Of a stretch of DNA of 64,000 nucleotides, positions 40,700 to 49,320 are shown one piece after another. Numbering within the stretch: the first letter of the stretch is position 1; each line of letters opens with the position of its first letter. The notes beneath the pieces were generated by a model. It had not been told where the DNA came from, did not search any database, and saw only the letters and a list, made by a program, of their open reading frames with translations. This DNA comes from Streptomyces sp. TBY4 (GTDB taxonomy: Bacteria > Actinomycetota > Actinomycetes > Streptomycetales > Streptomycetaceae): NCBI RefSeq assembly GCF_024213195.1, contig NZ_JANAVF010000014.1, positions 62,001 to 126,000 of the forward strand, in the 5' to 3' direction. The position numbers and the translations under genes were made by a program.

Positions 40700-43486
40700 C
40701 TACGGCTTGAGCTCCACCAGCGGCAGGGACACCTCGGGGTCGTCCAGGCAGACGCCGGTCCGCAGGTCGAAGACCTGCTTGTGCATCGGCGAGGCCACGA
40801 CGGGCACCCCGTCGCGCGAGCCCATGATGCCGTTGGCGATGACGTCGGCCCCCGAGAAGGGGTCCCGGTTGCCGACCGCGTAGACCTCGCCCGCGCGGTC
40901 CTTGAACACCGCGGCCTCGGTGCCGTCCGGCAGCACCGCGGTCCGCCCGCGGCCCGGCTCCAGCGCCTGCACGGCGTCCTGGGGGTCCGCGGCCGCCCCG
41001 AAGTCCACGGTCCCGAAGCGCTCCAGCGCCGCCGGGTCCTCCAGGACCGCGGACCACTCGTCCTCGTACGCCGACACGTGGCGCTCCATCTGCGCCTCCA
41101 GCTCCGCGCAGATGCCGAGCGAGTCCTCGATCAGGACCTCCTTCAGGTGGTCCATGCCCGCGCCGCTGCCGCCGAGCCGCTCCAGCCAGGCCGCCGTCCG
41201 CTCCAGGCGCTCGCCCGTGCGGATGTAGTACATGAGGAACCGGTCGATCAGCGCGAAGAGTTCGGCGGTGTTCAGGTCCGAGGCCAGCAGGTCGGCGTGG
41301 CGCGGGGTCGCGCCGCCGTTGCCGCTGACGTACAGGTTCCAGCCGTTGGCGGTGGCGATGACGCCGATGTCCTTGCCCCGCGCCTCCGCGCACTCGCGCA
41401 GGCAGCCCGAGACGCCGCCCTTGAACTTGTGCGGGGTGCGCAGACCCCGGTAGCGCAGCTCCAGGTCGATGGCGAGCTGGATGGAGTCGCCCTGCCCGAA
41501 GCGGCAGAAGCGGGCGCCTACGCACGACTTCACCGCGCGCAGGGACTTCCCGTACGCCTGCCCGGACTCGAATCCGGCGCCGCCCAGGCGCCGCCAGATG
41601 TCGGGCAGCTGTTCCTTGCGGACGCCGAAGAGGCCGATGCGCTGGGCTCCGGTGATCTTCGTGTAGAGGCCGTAGTCCCTGGCCACCTCGCCCAGCGCGA
41701 TGACCTGCTCGGCCGAGATCTCGCCGCCGGCGACGCGCGGGATGACCGAGTAGGTGCCGTCCTTCTGGAGGTTGGCCAGGAAGAGGTCGTTGGAGTCCTG
41801 CAGGGCGGCCTGCTCGCCCGCCAGGATGTGGCCGATACCGAGATCGGGGGCGAGGGTGCCGAGGACGTTCGCGACGACCGGCTTGCAGACGGCGCAGCCC
41901 TCGCCGCCCTCGCCGTAGGACTCCAGCAGCTCGCTGAAGCTGCGGATCCGCTCGGTGCGGATCTTCTCGTAGATCTCCGCCCGGGTCAGGGTGAAGTGCT
42001 CGCACAGTCCGCGCGGCTTCTCGATGCCCGCCGCGGCCAGCTCGGCGTCCAGGACCGCCTGCAGGGTGCCGATGCAGCCGCCGCAGCCGGTTCCCGCCTT
42101 GGTGCACTTCTTGATGCCGCCGATGTCGGTGAGGGATTCCGCGACCACCGCCTCGCGCACCCGGCCCTTGGTGATGTTGTGGCAGCTGCACACCACCGCG
42201 TCATCGGGCAGCGCGTCCGCGCCGGGCAGCGCCGCGCCCTCGGTCGACGGCAGGATGAAGGCCTCCGGCGGGGCCGGGAGCTGCCGGCCGGCGTGCGGCT
42301 TCAGCGAACCGTAGGCCTCCGCGTCGCCGACCAGGATCCCGCCGAGCAGGGCGCCGTCGGGGCCCAGCAGCAGCTTCTTGTAGACGCCCTCGCGGGCGTC
42401 GGAGAAGACCACGGAGACGGCCCCGTCACGGCCCTCGGGGGCGAAGGGGTCGCCGAAGGAGGCCACGTCGGCGCCCATCAGCTTGAGCTTGGTGGAGGTG
42501 TCGGCCCCGGTGAAGGTCAGCTCGCCGGCGCCCGCCAGGGCCTCCGCGACGGTCTCGGCCATCTGGTAGCCGGGCGCGACCAGGCCGTACACCTTGCCGT
42601 CCACGGTCTGGGCGCACTCGCCGATCGCATAGACGTACGGGTCGCTGGTGCGGCAGTGCCCGTCCACGACGACCCCGCCGCGGTCGCCCACGGCCAGGCC
42701 GCATTCGCGGGCGAGGCGGTCGCGGGGCCGCACACCGGCCGAGAAGACCACGACGTCGGAGCTGATCTCCTCGCCGCTGGTCAGCCGGAGCGCCTGCGCC
42801 CGCCCGTCGGGGTGGATCTGCACGCCGGCCGCGCCGACGCCCGTGTGCACGGCGACGCCCATGGACTCGATGGTGGCCCGCAGGGCGGCCGCGCCGCCGT
42901 CGTCCACCTGCAGCGGCATCAGCCGGGGCGCGAACTCCACGACGTGCGTGGCCAGTCCGAGCGTGCGCAGCGCGCCCGCCGCCTCCAGGCCGAGGAGGCC
43001 GCCGCCGATGACGACACCGGTACGGACCTCGGGGCCCGCGGCGTAGGCGGTCAGCGCCTCGACGTCCTCGAGCGTGCGGTAGGTGAAGCAGCCCTCCGCG
43101 TCGGCGCCGTCGATCGGCGGGACGAAGGGGTAGGAGCCGGTCGCCAGCACCAGCGCGTCGTAGCCGAACACCTCGCCGGAGCGGGCGGTGACCTTGCGGG
43201 CCGCGGTGTCGATGAGTTCCGCCGGGTCGCCGAGGCGCAGGTCGATGCCGTACTTCTCCAGGAAGCCGGGCTCGACCAGGGAGAGCTCCTCGCCGGTGGA
43301 GCCGGTGAAGGCCGCCGAGAGGTGCACGCGGTCGTAGGCCGGGCGCTCCTCCTCCGCGAGGACGGTGACCTGCCAGCCACCGCGCTCGGGGCGGACCGGG
43401 TCGGCGAGCGCGTCACGCTCGGCGAGCGCCTCCAGCAGGCGGTGCCCCACCATGCCGTGCCCGATGACAACCAGCGTCTGCCCCAT
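40700..43486 (-). CDS. nirB: Assimilatory nitrite reductase, NirB-NirD fusion
   Basis: A 928-residue siroheme enzyme reducing nitrite to ammonium with NAD(P)H. Order: FAD/NAD pyridine-nucleotide reductase domain (1-400), BFD-like [2Fe-2S] domain (CSCHNITKGRVREAV, CTKAGTGCGGC), sulfite/nitrite reductase ferredoxin-like half-domain, siroheme/4Fe-4S site (CVGARFC and CLREC). The last roughly 100 residues are a NirD domain (AVFKDRAGEVYAVGNRDPFSGADVI, SPMHKQVFDLRTG) normally encoded separately. It lacks the Rieske Cys/His ligands, as NirD does. ATG 43486 follows GGAG. Divergent from the CbiX-like chelatase gene. Confidence 0.93.
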   Translation of the reverse strand: MGQTLVVIGHGMVGHRLLEALAERDALADPVRPERGGWQVTVLAEEERPAYDRVHLSAAFTGSTGEELSLVEPGFLEKYGIDLRLGDPAELIDTAARKVTARSGEVFGYDALVLATGSYPFVPPIDGADAEGCFTYRTLEDVEALTAYAAGPEVRTGVVIGGGLLGLEAAGALRTLGLATHVVEFAPRLMPLQVDDGGAAALRATIESMGVAVHTGVGAAGVQIHPDGRAQALRLTSGEEISSDVVVFSAGVRPRDRLARECGLAVGDRGGVVVDGHCRTSDPYVYAIGECAQTVDGKVYGLVAPGYQMAETVAEALAGAGELTFTGADTSTKLKLMGADVASFGDPFAPEGRDGAVSVVFSDAREGVYKKLLLGPDGALLGGILVGDAEAYGSLKPHAGRQLPAPPEAFILPSTEGAALPGADALPDDAVVCSCHNITKGRVREAVVAESLTDIGGIKKCTKAGTGCGGCIGTLQAVLDAELAAAGIEKPRGLCEHFTLTRAEIYEKIRTERIRSFSELLESYGEGGEGCAVCKPVVANVLGTLAPDLGIGHILAGEQAALQDSNDLFLANLQKDGTYSVIPRVAGGEISAEQVIALGEVARDYGLYTKITGAQRIGLFGVRKEQLPDIWRRLGGAGFESGQAYGKSLRAVKSCVGARFCRFGQGDSIQLAIDLELRYRGLRTPHKFKGGVSGCLRECAEARGKDIGVIATANGWNLYVSGNGGATPRHADLLASDLNTAELFALIDRFLMYYIRTGERLERTAAWLERLGGSGAGMDHLKEVLIEDSLGICAELEAQMERHVSAYEDEWSAVLEDPAALERFGTVDFGAAADPQDAVQALEPGRGRTAVLPDGTEAAVFKDRAGEVYAVGNRDPFSGADVIANGIMGSRDGVPVVASPMHKQVFDLRTGVCLDDPEVSLPLVELKP

Positions 43487-43580
43487 GGATCTCACTCCGT
43501 GTGTCCCTGTGCCGCACGGTCCCGGGGCGGCCAGGGCGGCCGGGCCAAGACGTCATGCGCGCATACGTTCCGACTCTTCG

Positions 43581-43624
43581 ACGGTAGGTCCGCGGCGCGG
43601 ACCCGCACGCCCGAAAAGGACCCC
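43581..43624 (-). promoter_or_regulatory. Putative nirBD promoter with a DevR-like box
   Basis: Minus-strand TACCGT (43581-43586) is a possible -10, giving an 87-nt leader. GGGGTCCTTTTCGGGC (43609-43624), weakly like the boxes before pflB, would sit at the -35. The rest of the 272-bp gap carries the cbiX promoter (TAGCGT 43713-43718, plus strand). Confidence 0.35.
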
Positions 43625-43758
43625 TGGGGACGGGGAAACGACCCGTTCCGCACAGGACCTCCGGCCCGTCGCGCGGGCCCTTGGCCAGGCTCCCCCGAGC
43701 CCGCCCCGCGCCTAGCGTGGGAGGGGGACCCCCGGCCCGGATCAGGGAGGCAGACCAC

Positions 43759-44481
43759 ATGCTCGTCATCGCCGTCCACGGCAGCGCGGCCCCCGAGGCC
43801 GCCGCGACCATCGACCGGCTGGTCGACGCCGTCGAGGCCATCAGCGGGGTGCGCGCGCTGGTCGGCCACCTCGACGTGCAGCGTCCCTCGCTCGCCGAGG
43901 TCGTACGGGTGCACCCGCGCGCGGTGGTGGTCCCCCTGCTGCTCGGCGACGGTTTCCACCGCCGCGTCGACATACCCGCCGTCCTGGAGGGCACCGGCTG
44001 CGTGCTCACCGAGGGCCTCAGCGGCGAGCGCGACGTCGCCCGCGCCCTGCACGGCCGGCTGCGCGAGGCAGAGCGCCGCCGCGGCCCGTACACCCGGGCC
44101 GACGCGGTGGTGGTGGCCGGCGCCGGCTCCTCCCGCCCCGGCGGCAACGCCGGCACGGAGGCCTGCGCGGCCCAGCTGGCCGCCCTGCTGGAGTACGACG
44201 ACGGGGCCGCCCCGGTCCCCGCCGTCCCGGCCTACCTCACCTCCGCCGGGCCGACCGTCCCCGAGGCGCTGGCCGCCTTCCATACCGCCGGGTACCGCCG
44301 GGTCGCGGTGGCGACGCACCTGCTGGCCCCGGGCCGCTTCACGCGCGCGCTGAACGCCTCGGCCGCCTGGACGGTCTCGGAGCCGCTGGCCGACCACCCG
44401 CGGCTGGCCCGGCTCGTCCTCGGCCGGTACGAGTCCGCCCGGGGCACACGGGCGCTGAGGGCCGCGCGCCTCGCCTGCTGA
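43759..44481 (+). CDS. Sirohydrochlorin chelatase (CbiX/SirB-like)
   Basis: A 240-residue protein with two CbiX-like halves: the first begins MLVIAVHGSA with the metal/porphyrin-site His and VVVPLLLGDGFHRRVDIP; the second has VVVAGAGSSRPGGN and RVAVATHLLAPGRF. It probably inserts Fe into sirohydrochlorin to make siroheme for the divergent nitrite reductase, or Co for cobalamin. GGGAGG precedes ATG 43759, and TAGCGT (43713-43718) is a good -10. Confidence 0.87.
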   Translation: MLVIAVHGSAAPEAAATIDRLVDAVEAISGVRALVGHLDVQRPSLAEVVRVHPRAVVVPLLLGDGFHRRVDIPAVLEGTGCVLTEGLSGERDVARALHGRLREAERRRGPYTRADAVVVAGAGSSRPGGNAGTEACAAQLAALLEYDDGAAPVPAVPAYLTSAGPTVPEALAAFHTAGYRRVAVATHLLAPGRFTRALNASAAWTVSEPLADHPRLARLVLGRYESARGTRALRAARLAC

Positions 44482-44509
44482 GCCGCGCAAGGCTGCTGTC
44501 CTGGGCGGT

Positions 44510-45676
44510 ATGCCTCTGGCTTACGTACCCATGACCGCCCGCAGCCGGGACGAGGGCCACCGCGCCGCGACCCCGCTGGAGCTCTTCTTCGACCTGTGCT
44601 TCGTCGTCGCCATCGCGCAGGCGGGCGCCCAGCTCGTGCACGCGCTGGCGGAGGGCCATCCCGGCACCGGCGTGATCAGCTATTCCTTCGTCTTCTTCGG
44701 CGTGTGGTGGGCGTGGATGAACTTCACGTGGTTCGCCTCCGCCTACGACTGCGACGACGTGCCGTACCGGATCGCGACGCTCGTCCAGATCTGCGGCGTG
44801 CTCGTCTACGCGGCGGGCGTGAGCCGGGCGTTCGACCAGAACGACTGGACGGTGGCCGTCATCGGCTACCTGATCATGCGCGTCGCGCTCACCGCCCAGT
44901 GGCTGCGCGCCGCCTCCGGCGAGAGCGGCGGGGCCCGCACGGCGGCCCTGAAGTACGCGGCCGGGCTGGTCGTCTGCCAGGCCGGCTGGGTGGCGCTGCT
45001 GTTCGCCCCGGACGGGTCCAAGCGCTGGCTGTTCCTGGTCCTGGTCGCCGCGGAACTGCTGGTCCCGGTGTGGGCCGAGCGCGACCATCAGACTCCGTGG
45101 CACGCCCACCACATCGTGGAGCGCTACGGCCTCTTCACGATCATCGTGCTCGGCGAGACGATCGCGGCGAGCACGGTGGCGGTGAAATCGGCGCTCGACG
45201 AGCACGAGGCGCTGGGCGAACTGCTGCCGATCGCGGCCGGCGGGCTGCTCATCGTCTTCGCCGCCTGGTGGATCTACTTCGCCGTGCCGATGCACGAGCA
45301 CCTGACCTCCAACCGGGAGGCGATCCCGTGGGGGTACGGGCACCTGCTGATCTTCGCCTCGGGCGCGGCGATCGGCGCGGGCATCGAGGTGGCGGTCGAG
45401 CACGCGGTCGGCAAGGCGCACGTCTCGCAGCTCTCCGCGAACGCCGCCGTCACGGTCCCGACCGCGCTCTTCCTGCTGATGGTCTGGCTCCTCCACTCCC
45501 GCCACTTCAAGCGGGGCCCCGCCCAGCAGCTGACCCTGCCGGTCTCCGCCCTCGCGGTACTGGCCTGCACCTGGACGGGCCCGTACGCCGTCCTCTACGC
45601 GGGCCTGGTCACGGCGGCCACGGTGGCAGTCGGCCTGACCCTGTCCAACCACGCCCCGTCCAGCCCCGCCGGCTGA
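44510..45676 (+). CDS. LtrA-family membrane protein
   Basis: A 388-residue protein with about 10-12 hydrophobic helices and the low-temperature-requirement A signatures TPLELFFDLCFVVAIAQ at the N-terminus, FGVWWAWMNFTWFAS and HIVERYGLFTIIVLGETIAAS in the middle. Function of LtrA proteins is poorly known. ATG 44510 or 44531 are possible starts; neither has a clear ribosome-binding site. It follows the chelatase gene by 28 bp and may be co-transcribed with it. Confidence 0.85.
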   Translation: MPLAYVPMTARSRDEGHRAATPLELFFDLCFVVAIAQAGAQLVHALAEGHPGTGVISYSFVFFGVWWAWMNFTWFASAYDCDDVPYRIATLVQICGVLVYAAGVSRAFDQNDWTVAVIGYLIMRVALTAQWLRAASGESGGARTAALKYAAGLVVCQAGWVALLFAPDGSKRWLFLVLVAAELLVPVWAERDHQTPWHAHHIVERYGLFTIIVLGETIAASTVAVKSALDEHEALGELLPIAAGGLLIVFAAWWIYFAVPMHEHLTSNREAIPWGYGHLLIFASGAAIGAGIEVAVEHAVGKAHVSQLSANAAVTVPTALFLLMVWLLHSRHFKRGPAQQLTLPVSALAVLACTWTGPYAVLYAGLVTAATVAVGLTLSNHAPSSPAG

Positions 45677-45701
45677 GGCCGCCCCCCAGCCCCGCAGGCA
45701 G

Positions 45702-45800
45702 CCTCCAGCCCCGCCGGCGTCCTCCAGCCTCGCCGGCATCCTCCAGCCCCGCCGGCGTTTGAGGCGCGGGGGTCCGGGGGCGGAGCCCCCCGGCAACGGC
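45702..45800 (+). repeat. Dispersed hairpin repeat, copy C, with expanded head
   Basis: Three 19-bp tandem units CCTCCAGCCCCGCCGGCGT (45702, 45721 with two changes, 45740) lead into TTGAGGCGCGGGGGT and the hairpin CCGGGGGC-GGA-GCCCCCCGG. It lies after the LtrA-family gene and before the P450 gene; the remaining bases up to 45848 show no other feature. Confidence 0.75.
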
Positions 45801-45848
45801 GCCGCGCCCGACCCGTCACCCCCGCGCCCCCGGCCCCGTTCTCAGGCC

Positions 45849-47189
45849 ATGACACTCCCAGCACAACGCCCCGGCCAAGCCCCCGGCAGGGAATTGGCCG
45901 ACCCCGCCTTCTGGCAGGCACCCCCCGCCCACCGCCTGGCCGCCTTCGCCCGCCTGCGGGCGCTGGACTCCCCCGTGTTCGTCCCCGAAGGGACCGGGCA
46001 CTGGGCCCTCGTACGCCACGCCGACGTGCAGGAGGCGAGCCGGCTGCCCAAGGTGTTCGCCAGCGCCCCCGGGGTGACCACGCCCGAGCCGGCCCGCTGG
46101 GTGCGGGCGCTGTTCGGGGACTCGATGGTCAACCTGGACGGAGCCGAGCACGCGCAGCTGCGCAAGATCGTGCAGCGGGCCTTCACCCCCCGGCTGCTGG
46201 CGGCCGCGGAGGAGGACATCCACGCGGTGGCGGCGCGCATCGTGGACGAGGTACTGGACCGGCGGCCGGACGAGTTCGTCGAGGCGGTGGCCTCGAAGCT
46301 GCCCCTGGAGGTCATCTGCAACATGATGGGCATCCCGGAGCGGTACCGCGCCGAGATCGCCGACCGCGTCAACCACGCCTCCGAGAACATCGGCGTCGAA
46401 CGGGGCCTTACGGCCCGGCTCCGGATGCCGGGACGCGGGCTGCGGGCCCTGGCCCGGATGCAGCGCATGGTGGCGGGGATCGGGCGGGAGCGGCGCGAGC
46501 ACCCGACCGACGACCTGATCTCGGCCCTGGTCTGCGCGAACGTGGACGGCGAGGCCCTCGGCGCCCGCCAACTCGGGGCCTTCTTCTCCTTGTTGATGGT
46601 GGCCGGGGTGGAGACCACCCGCAACGCCATCACCCACGGCCTGACCCTGCTGACCGACCACCCGGACCAACGCGACCTGTTGACCGGGGACTTCGAGGCG
46701 TACGCGGACGGCGCGGTGGACGAGATGATCCGCCACTCCACGCCGATCATCCAGTTCCGCCGGACGGTCGTCGCCGAACACACCCTGCGCGGCCACACGT
46801 TCGCACCCGGCGACAAGGTGGTGCTGTACTACGCCTCCGCCAACCGCGACGAGGACGTCTTCCCCGACCCGGACGCCTTCGACATCACCCGCTCCCCCAA
46901 CCCCCACCTGGGGTTCGGCGGCGGCGGCCCGCACTTCTGCCTGGGCGCGCACCTGGCCCGGGTGGAGATGAAGGCGCTCTTCCGCGAGCTGCTGACCCGC
47001 CCGGTGGGACTGCGCGCGGTCGGCCTGCCGGATCTGGCCGGCTCCAGCTTCGACAACCGGGTCCGCTCGCTGCGCTTCGCCTTCGACCAGCCTTGGGCCG
47101 CCCCCGTGGGCCCGGAATGCGGACCGGCCACCGAGCAGGCTGGGAGCCCGGCGGCCGGAGCAGGGCCCGCGGCCCGCGCGGATGCCTAG
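45849..47189 (+). CDS. Cytochrome P450
   Basis: A 446-residue bacterial class I P450. The I-helix is VAGVETTRNAI (252-262), ExxR is Glu292-Arg295, and the heme loop FGGGGPHFCLGAHLAR has Cys364 as the thiolate ligand. The Ala/Gly-rich C-terminal tail (about 25 residues) is not conserved P450 sequence. No ferredoxin or reductase gene adjoins it, so partners are elsewhere. ATG 45849 was chosen because upstream in-frame codons lie in the dispersed repeat. The substrate is unknown. Its stop overlaps the convergent gene by 4 bp. Confidence 0.93.
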   Translation: MTLPAQRPGQAPGRELADPAFWQAPPAHRLAAFARLRALDSPVFVPEGTGHWALVRHADVQEASRLPKVFASAPGVTTPEPARWVRALFGDSMVNLDGAEHAQLRKIVQRAFTPRLLAAAEEDIHAVAARIVDEVLDRRPDEFVEAVASKLPLEVICNMMGIPERYRAEIADRVNHASENIGVERGLTARLRMPGRGLRALARMQRMVAGIGRERREHPTDDLISALVCANVDGEALGARQLGAFFSLLMVAGVETTRNAITHGLTLLTDHPDQRDLLTGDFEAYADGAVDEMIRHSTPIIQFRRTVVAEHTLRGHTFAPGDKVVLYYASANRDEDVFPDPDAFDITRSPNPHLGFGGGGPHFCLGAHLARVEMKALFRELLTRPVGLRAVGLPDLAGSSFDNRVRSLRFAFDQPWAAPVGPECGPATEQAGSPAAGAGPAARADA

Positions 47190-47680
47190 CGCTGCAGGCG
47201 CCGCACCGCGAGGACGGCGTGGGCGCTGTGGTTGAGCACCTCGGTGTCCCCCGCGAAGGCCTGCAGCGTCTCGGGCTCGACCGGCTGTCCGGGAACCGCC
47301 TCGGGCCAGGCGCGGGTGGCGAAGAGGAAGTACGCCTGCCCGCTGTCGGCCGCCGCCTTGACCCACTCCGGCGGGGCGGTGCACTTCGCGTTCATGCCCG
47401 GCAGGGTCAGCGCGATCTGGTTGCCCTCCAGGAGGATCTGCACCGGGAAGGAGGCCGGGTTGCGGACCCCGTCCATCACCACGTCGCCGATGGGCAGGCC
47501 GATCTCCTCCAGCAGCCCGCGGGCGGCCGCCTCGCTCGCCTCGGGGCCGTCGGGACCGTCCCCGAGGATGTAGGCGAGGAGATAGGGAATGTCGTGGGCC
47601 TCTTCGGGGTCGCCGATCCACGCGAGCACCGAAAGGGTGCCGAGCTTGGAACGGTCGAGTTCGGCCTGGGTAGAAGTCAT
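47186..47680 (-). CDS. Hypothetical protein (DUF5949-like)
   Basis: A 164-residue soluble alpha/beta protein with LGTLSVLAWIGDPEEAHDIPYLLAYILGDG near the N-terminus, an EASEAAARGLLEEIGLPIG helix, and a C-terminal YFLFATRAWPEAVPGQPV. The pattern matches what I recall as the Streptomyces family DUF5949; no function is known to me. ATG 47680 is used; upstream extension has poor coding bias. Confidence 0.75.
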   Translation of the reverse strand: MTSTQAELDRSKLGTLSVLAWIGDPEEAHDIPYLLAYILGDGPDGPEASEAAARGLLEEIGLPIGDVVMDGVRNPASFPVQILLEGNQIALTLPGMNAKCTAPPEWVKAAADSGQAYFLFATRAWPEAVPGQPVEPETLQAFAGDTEVLNHSAHAVLAVRRLQR

Positions 47681-47737
47681 GCGCCGCACCTTAGTGGTCG
47701 CCGGCCCGGCCCTTTGACGCCGTTTCACCCGGGCGGG

Positions 47738-48343
47738 CTAGACCGCCCAGAATCCACCTCCGGAATTCGCCAGCATGTTCGCGTCCTGGTACTGGAGCCG
47801 CACGATGCGCGCGTTTTCCGGAATTTCGAACACCACCCACCCTTCGGCCCGCTCACCGACAGCGAGCGAATCGAAGACAAGCGGTTTGCCGGTGGTGAGC
47901 TCCCCGGTGGGCACCACCGGATGGCGCTGCCCCGCGCCGTCGAGCGCCCACATGCGCCCGAGAGCCCCGTACGAGGCCCCGCCCACGTTGACGAAGGACA
48001 TCGAGGCGGCCACCCAGCGCTTGCCCGCCGCCGGGGCGAAGTTCTTCTCGACGCTGACCGCCGGATCGACGTAGGCGCCCAGCACCACCTGGAGGTGACG
48101 GCCGACTTCCCGGCCCCTGACCCGTACGGAGTCACCCACATGGGCGTCCTTCGTGGCGGCCCGCGTCACCCCGTCCCGCTCCGCCGCGGGATCGTCGCCG
48201 ACACCGGGCGCCCCGTCGTCGACCGGCAGCGCGGGGGCAGCGGCCGGGGCGAGCGCGGCCCCTTCGGGGGCGCCGGAGCAGGCCGTGGCGCCGAACAGCA
48301 GGAGCGGGAGGAGGGCGGCGGTGGCAAGAGCGGGCTGACGCAT
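47738..48343 (-). CDS. Secreted lipoprotein (DUF4352-like)
   Basis: A 201-residue lipoprotein. The signal peptide LATAALLPLLLFGATAC gives Cys20 as the lipidated residue. A Pro/Ala/Asp-rich linker leads to a beta-sandwich domain (VGDSVRVRG, VVLGAYVDPAVS, KRWVAASMSFVNVGG, VGERAEGWVVFEIPENARIVRLQY) of the DUF4352/telokin-like kind. AAGGGATC precedes ATG 48343. Function unknown; extracellular binding is likely. Confidence 0.8.
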   Translation of the reverse strand: MRQPALATAALLPLLLFGATACSGAPEGAALAPAAAPALPVDDGAPGVGDDPAAERDGVTRAATKDAHVGDSVRVRGREVGRHLQVVLGAYVDPAVSVEKNFAPAAGKRWVAASMSFVNVGGASYGALGRMWALDGAGQRHPVVPTGELTTGKPLVFDSLAVGERAEGWVVFEIPENARIVRLQYQDANMLANSGGGFWAV

Positions 48344-48517
48344 GCGGGATCCCTTCGGGGATCTTCGGGGATGTATTCCGGTCAGTCTCACGCGCCCGAG
48401 CGGGCAATTGCACACACCGACACGATCACGCGGAACACATCGGCCTCCATATGCCAGCACAATGCGTTCCGGCGGAATTCCGCACCCCTTTGAATCCCTC
48501 GTCCAACAGGAGGAACG

Positions 48518-48979
48518 ATGGCCGCGACCGGCCCCCGCATGGCTTTGGCCGCACTCGCCGCACTGGGCGCCACGGCGGTATTCACCGCCCCGGCGAATGC
48601 CGCTCCCTTCGGCAGCGACGTTTACGGCAGTGACATTTACGTATCTTCGGAAGCGCACATCGCCCCCGACGGCACCATCCACCTTTTCGGTGAGTACCAC
48701 TGCGCCGCCCCGTCACCCTCGGGAGCGGTTCAGATCAAGGCGACCATCGAGCAGGAGGACGTCCGCCTCAGCATCGGCGGCGGCGACGCCCAGTGCGACG
48801 GCGAGGTGCACGACTGGTCGGCGCACGGCACCCTCCGCCTCACCCCGACCGTGCACGCGGGCGAGGCGCTGGCCAGGGCCGAGCTCCAGCAGATCCGGTT
48901 CGGCGGCGGACTGCTGCCCCGGTCGATCGACACGGTCGCGCAGGACGCCCGCCCGGTCCGGGTGGTCGACCACCGGTAG
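48518..48979 (+). CDS. Small secreted protein (DUF6299-like)
   Basis: A 153-residue protein with a Sec signal peptide (MALAALAALGATAVFTAPANA, cleavage after about residue 28). The mature beta-rich domain has two Cys (YHCAAPS and AQCDGEV), probably a disulfide. AGGAGG lies 4 nt before ATG 48518. It is divergent from the lipoprotein gene with 174 bp between, which carries both promoters. I recall similar proteins as DUF6299; no function known. Confidence 0.82.
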   Translation: MAATGPRMALAALAALGATAVFTAPANAAPFGSDVYGSDIYVSSEAHIAPDGTIHLFGEYHCAAPSPSGAVQIKATIEQEDVRLSIGGGDAQCDGEVHDWSAHGTLRLTPTVHAGEALARAELQQIRFGGGLLPRSIDTVAQDARPVRVVDHR

Positions 48980-49010
48980 CCGCCGCCCCGGTGCGCACGC
49001 GTACGCCCCT

Positions 49011-49030
49011 CCGGTAGCCGCCGCTACCGG
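49011..49030. terminator. Small hairpin between convergent genes
   Basis: CCGGTAG-CCGCCG-CTACCGG. The left half duplicates 14 nt around the stop codon of the preceding gene (48972-48986). It lies 32 nt past that stop and 14 nt before the convergent small gene ends. Confidence 0.5.
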
Positions 49031-49043
49031 GGCCGGGGCTCCG

Positions 49044-49211
49044 TCAACGGCACGCGGGCGCCTCGCCCGTCATCGACATGAAGGCCACCGTCTGACACCC
49101 CGGGTCCGTGTCCGGACGCCCGGTCGACCAGTCCACCGCCGTCGCCGCCCCGGCCGCGCACAGCAGCAGCGCCAGGACTCCCGTCACCGCGCGCTTGCTC
49201 AGCCGGCGCAC
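49044..49211 (-). CDS. Very small secreted or membrane protein
   Basis: A 55-codon frame from GTG 49211 with a basic start (RRLSKR), a hydrophobic segment (AVTGVLALLLCAAGAATA) and a 30-residue tail with two Cys (GCQTVAF and PACR). Third positions are G/C-rich and the signal-peptide pattern is clear, but the ribosome-binding site is weak. An ATG at 49236 gives only 12 codons before a stop. I recognise no family. Confidence 0.42.
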   Translation of the reverse strand: MRRLSKRAVTGVLALLLCAAGAATAVDWSTGRPDTDPGCQTVAFMSMTGEAPACR

Positions 49212-49320
49212 GGCAGGTTCCACAGAAACCGTTCCATGGCGGCATCATCACCCCGCCCCCACCACCCCACAACTCGACGTGAGCGCGCCGTCACACCCCG
49301 CCCGCCCACGCCCCGCCCGC

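Noticed and set aside
40190..44353. Plus-strand open frame of 1387 codons
   Set aside because: Antisense to narK and nirBD, both of which have full motif sets; shadow frame.
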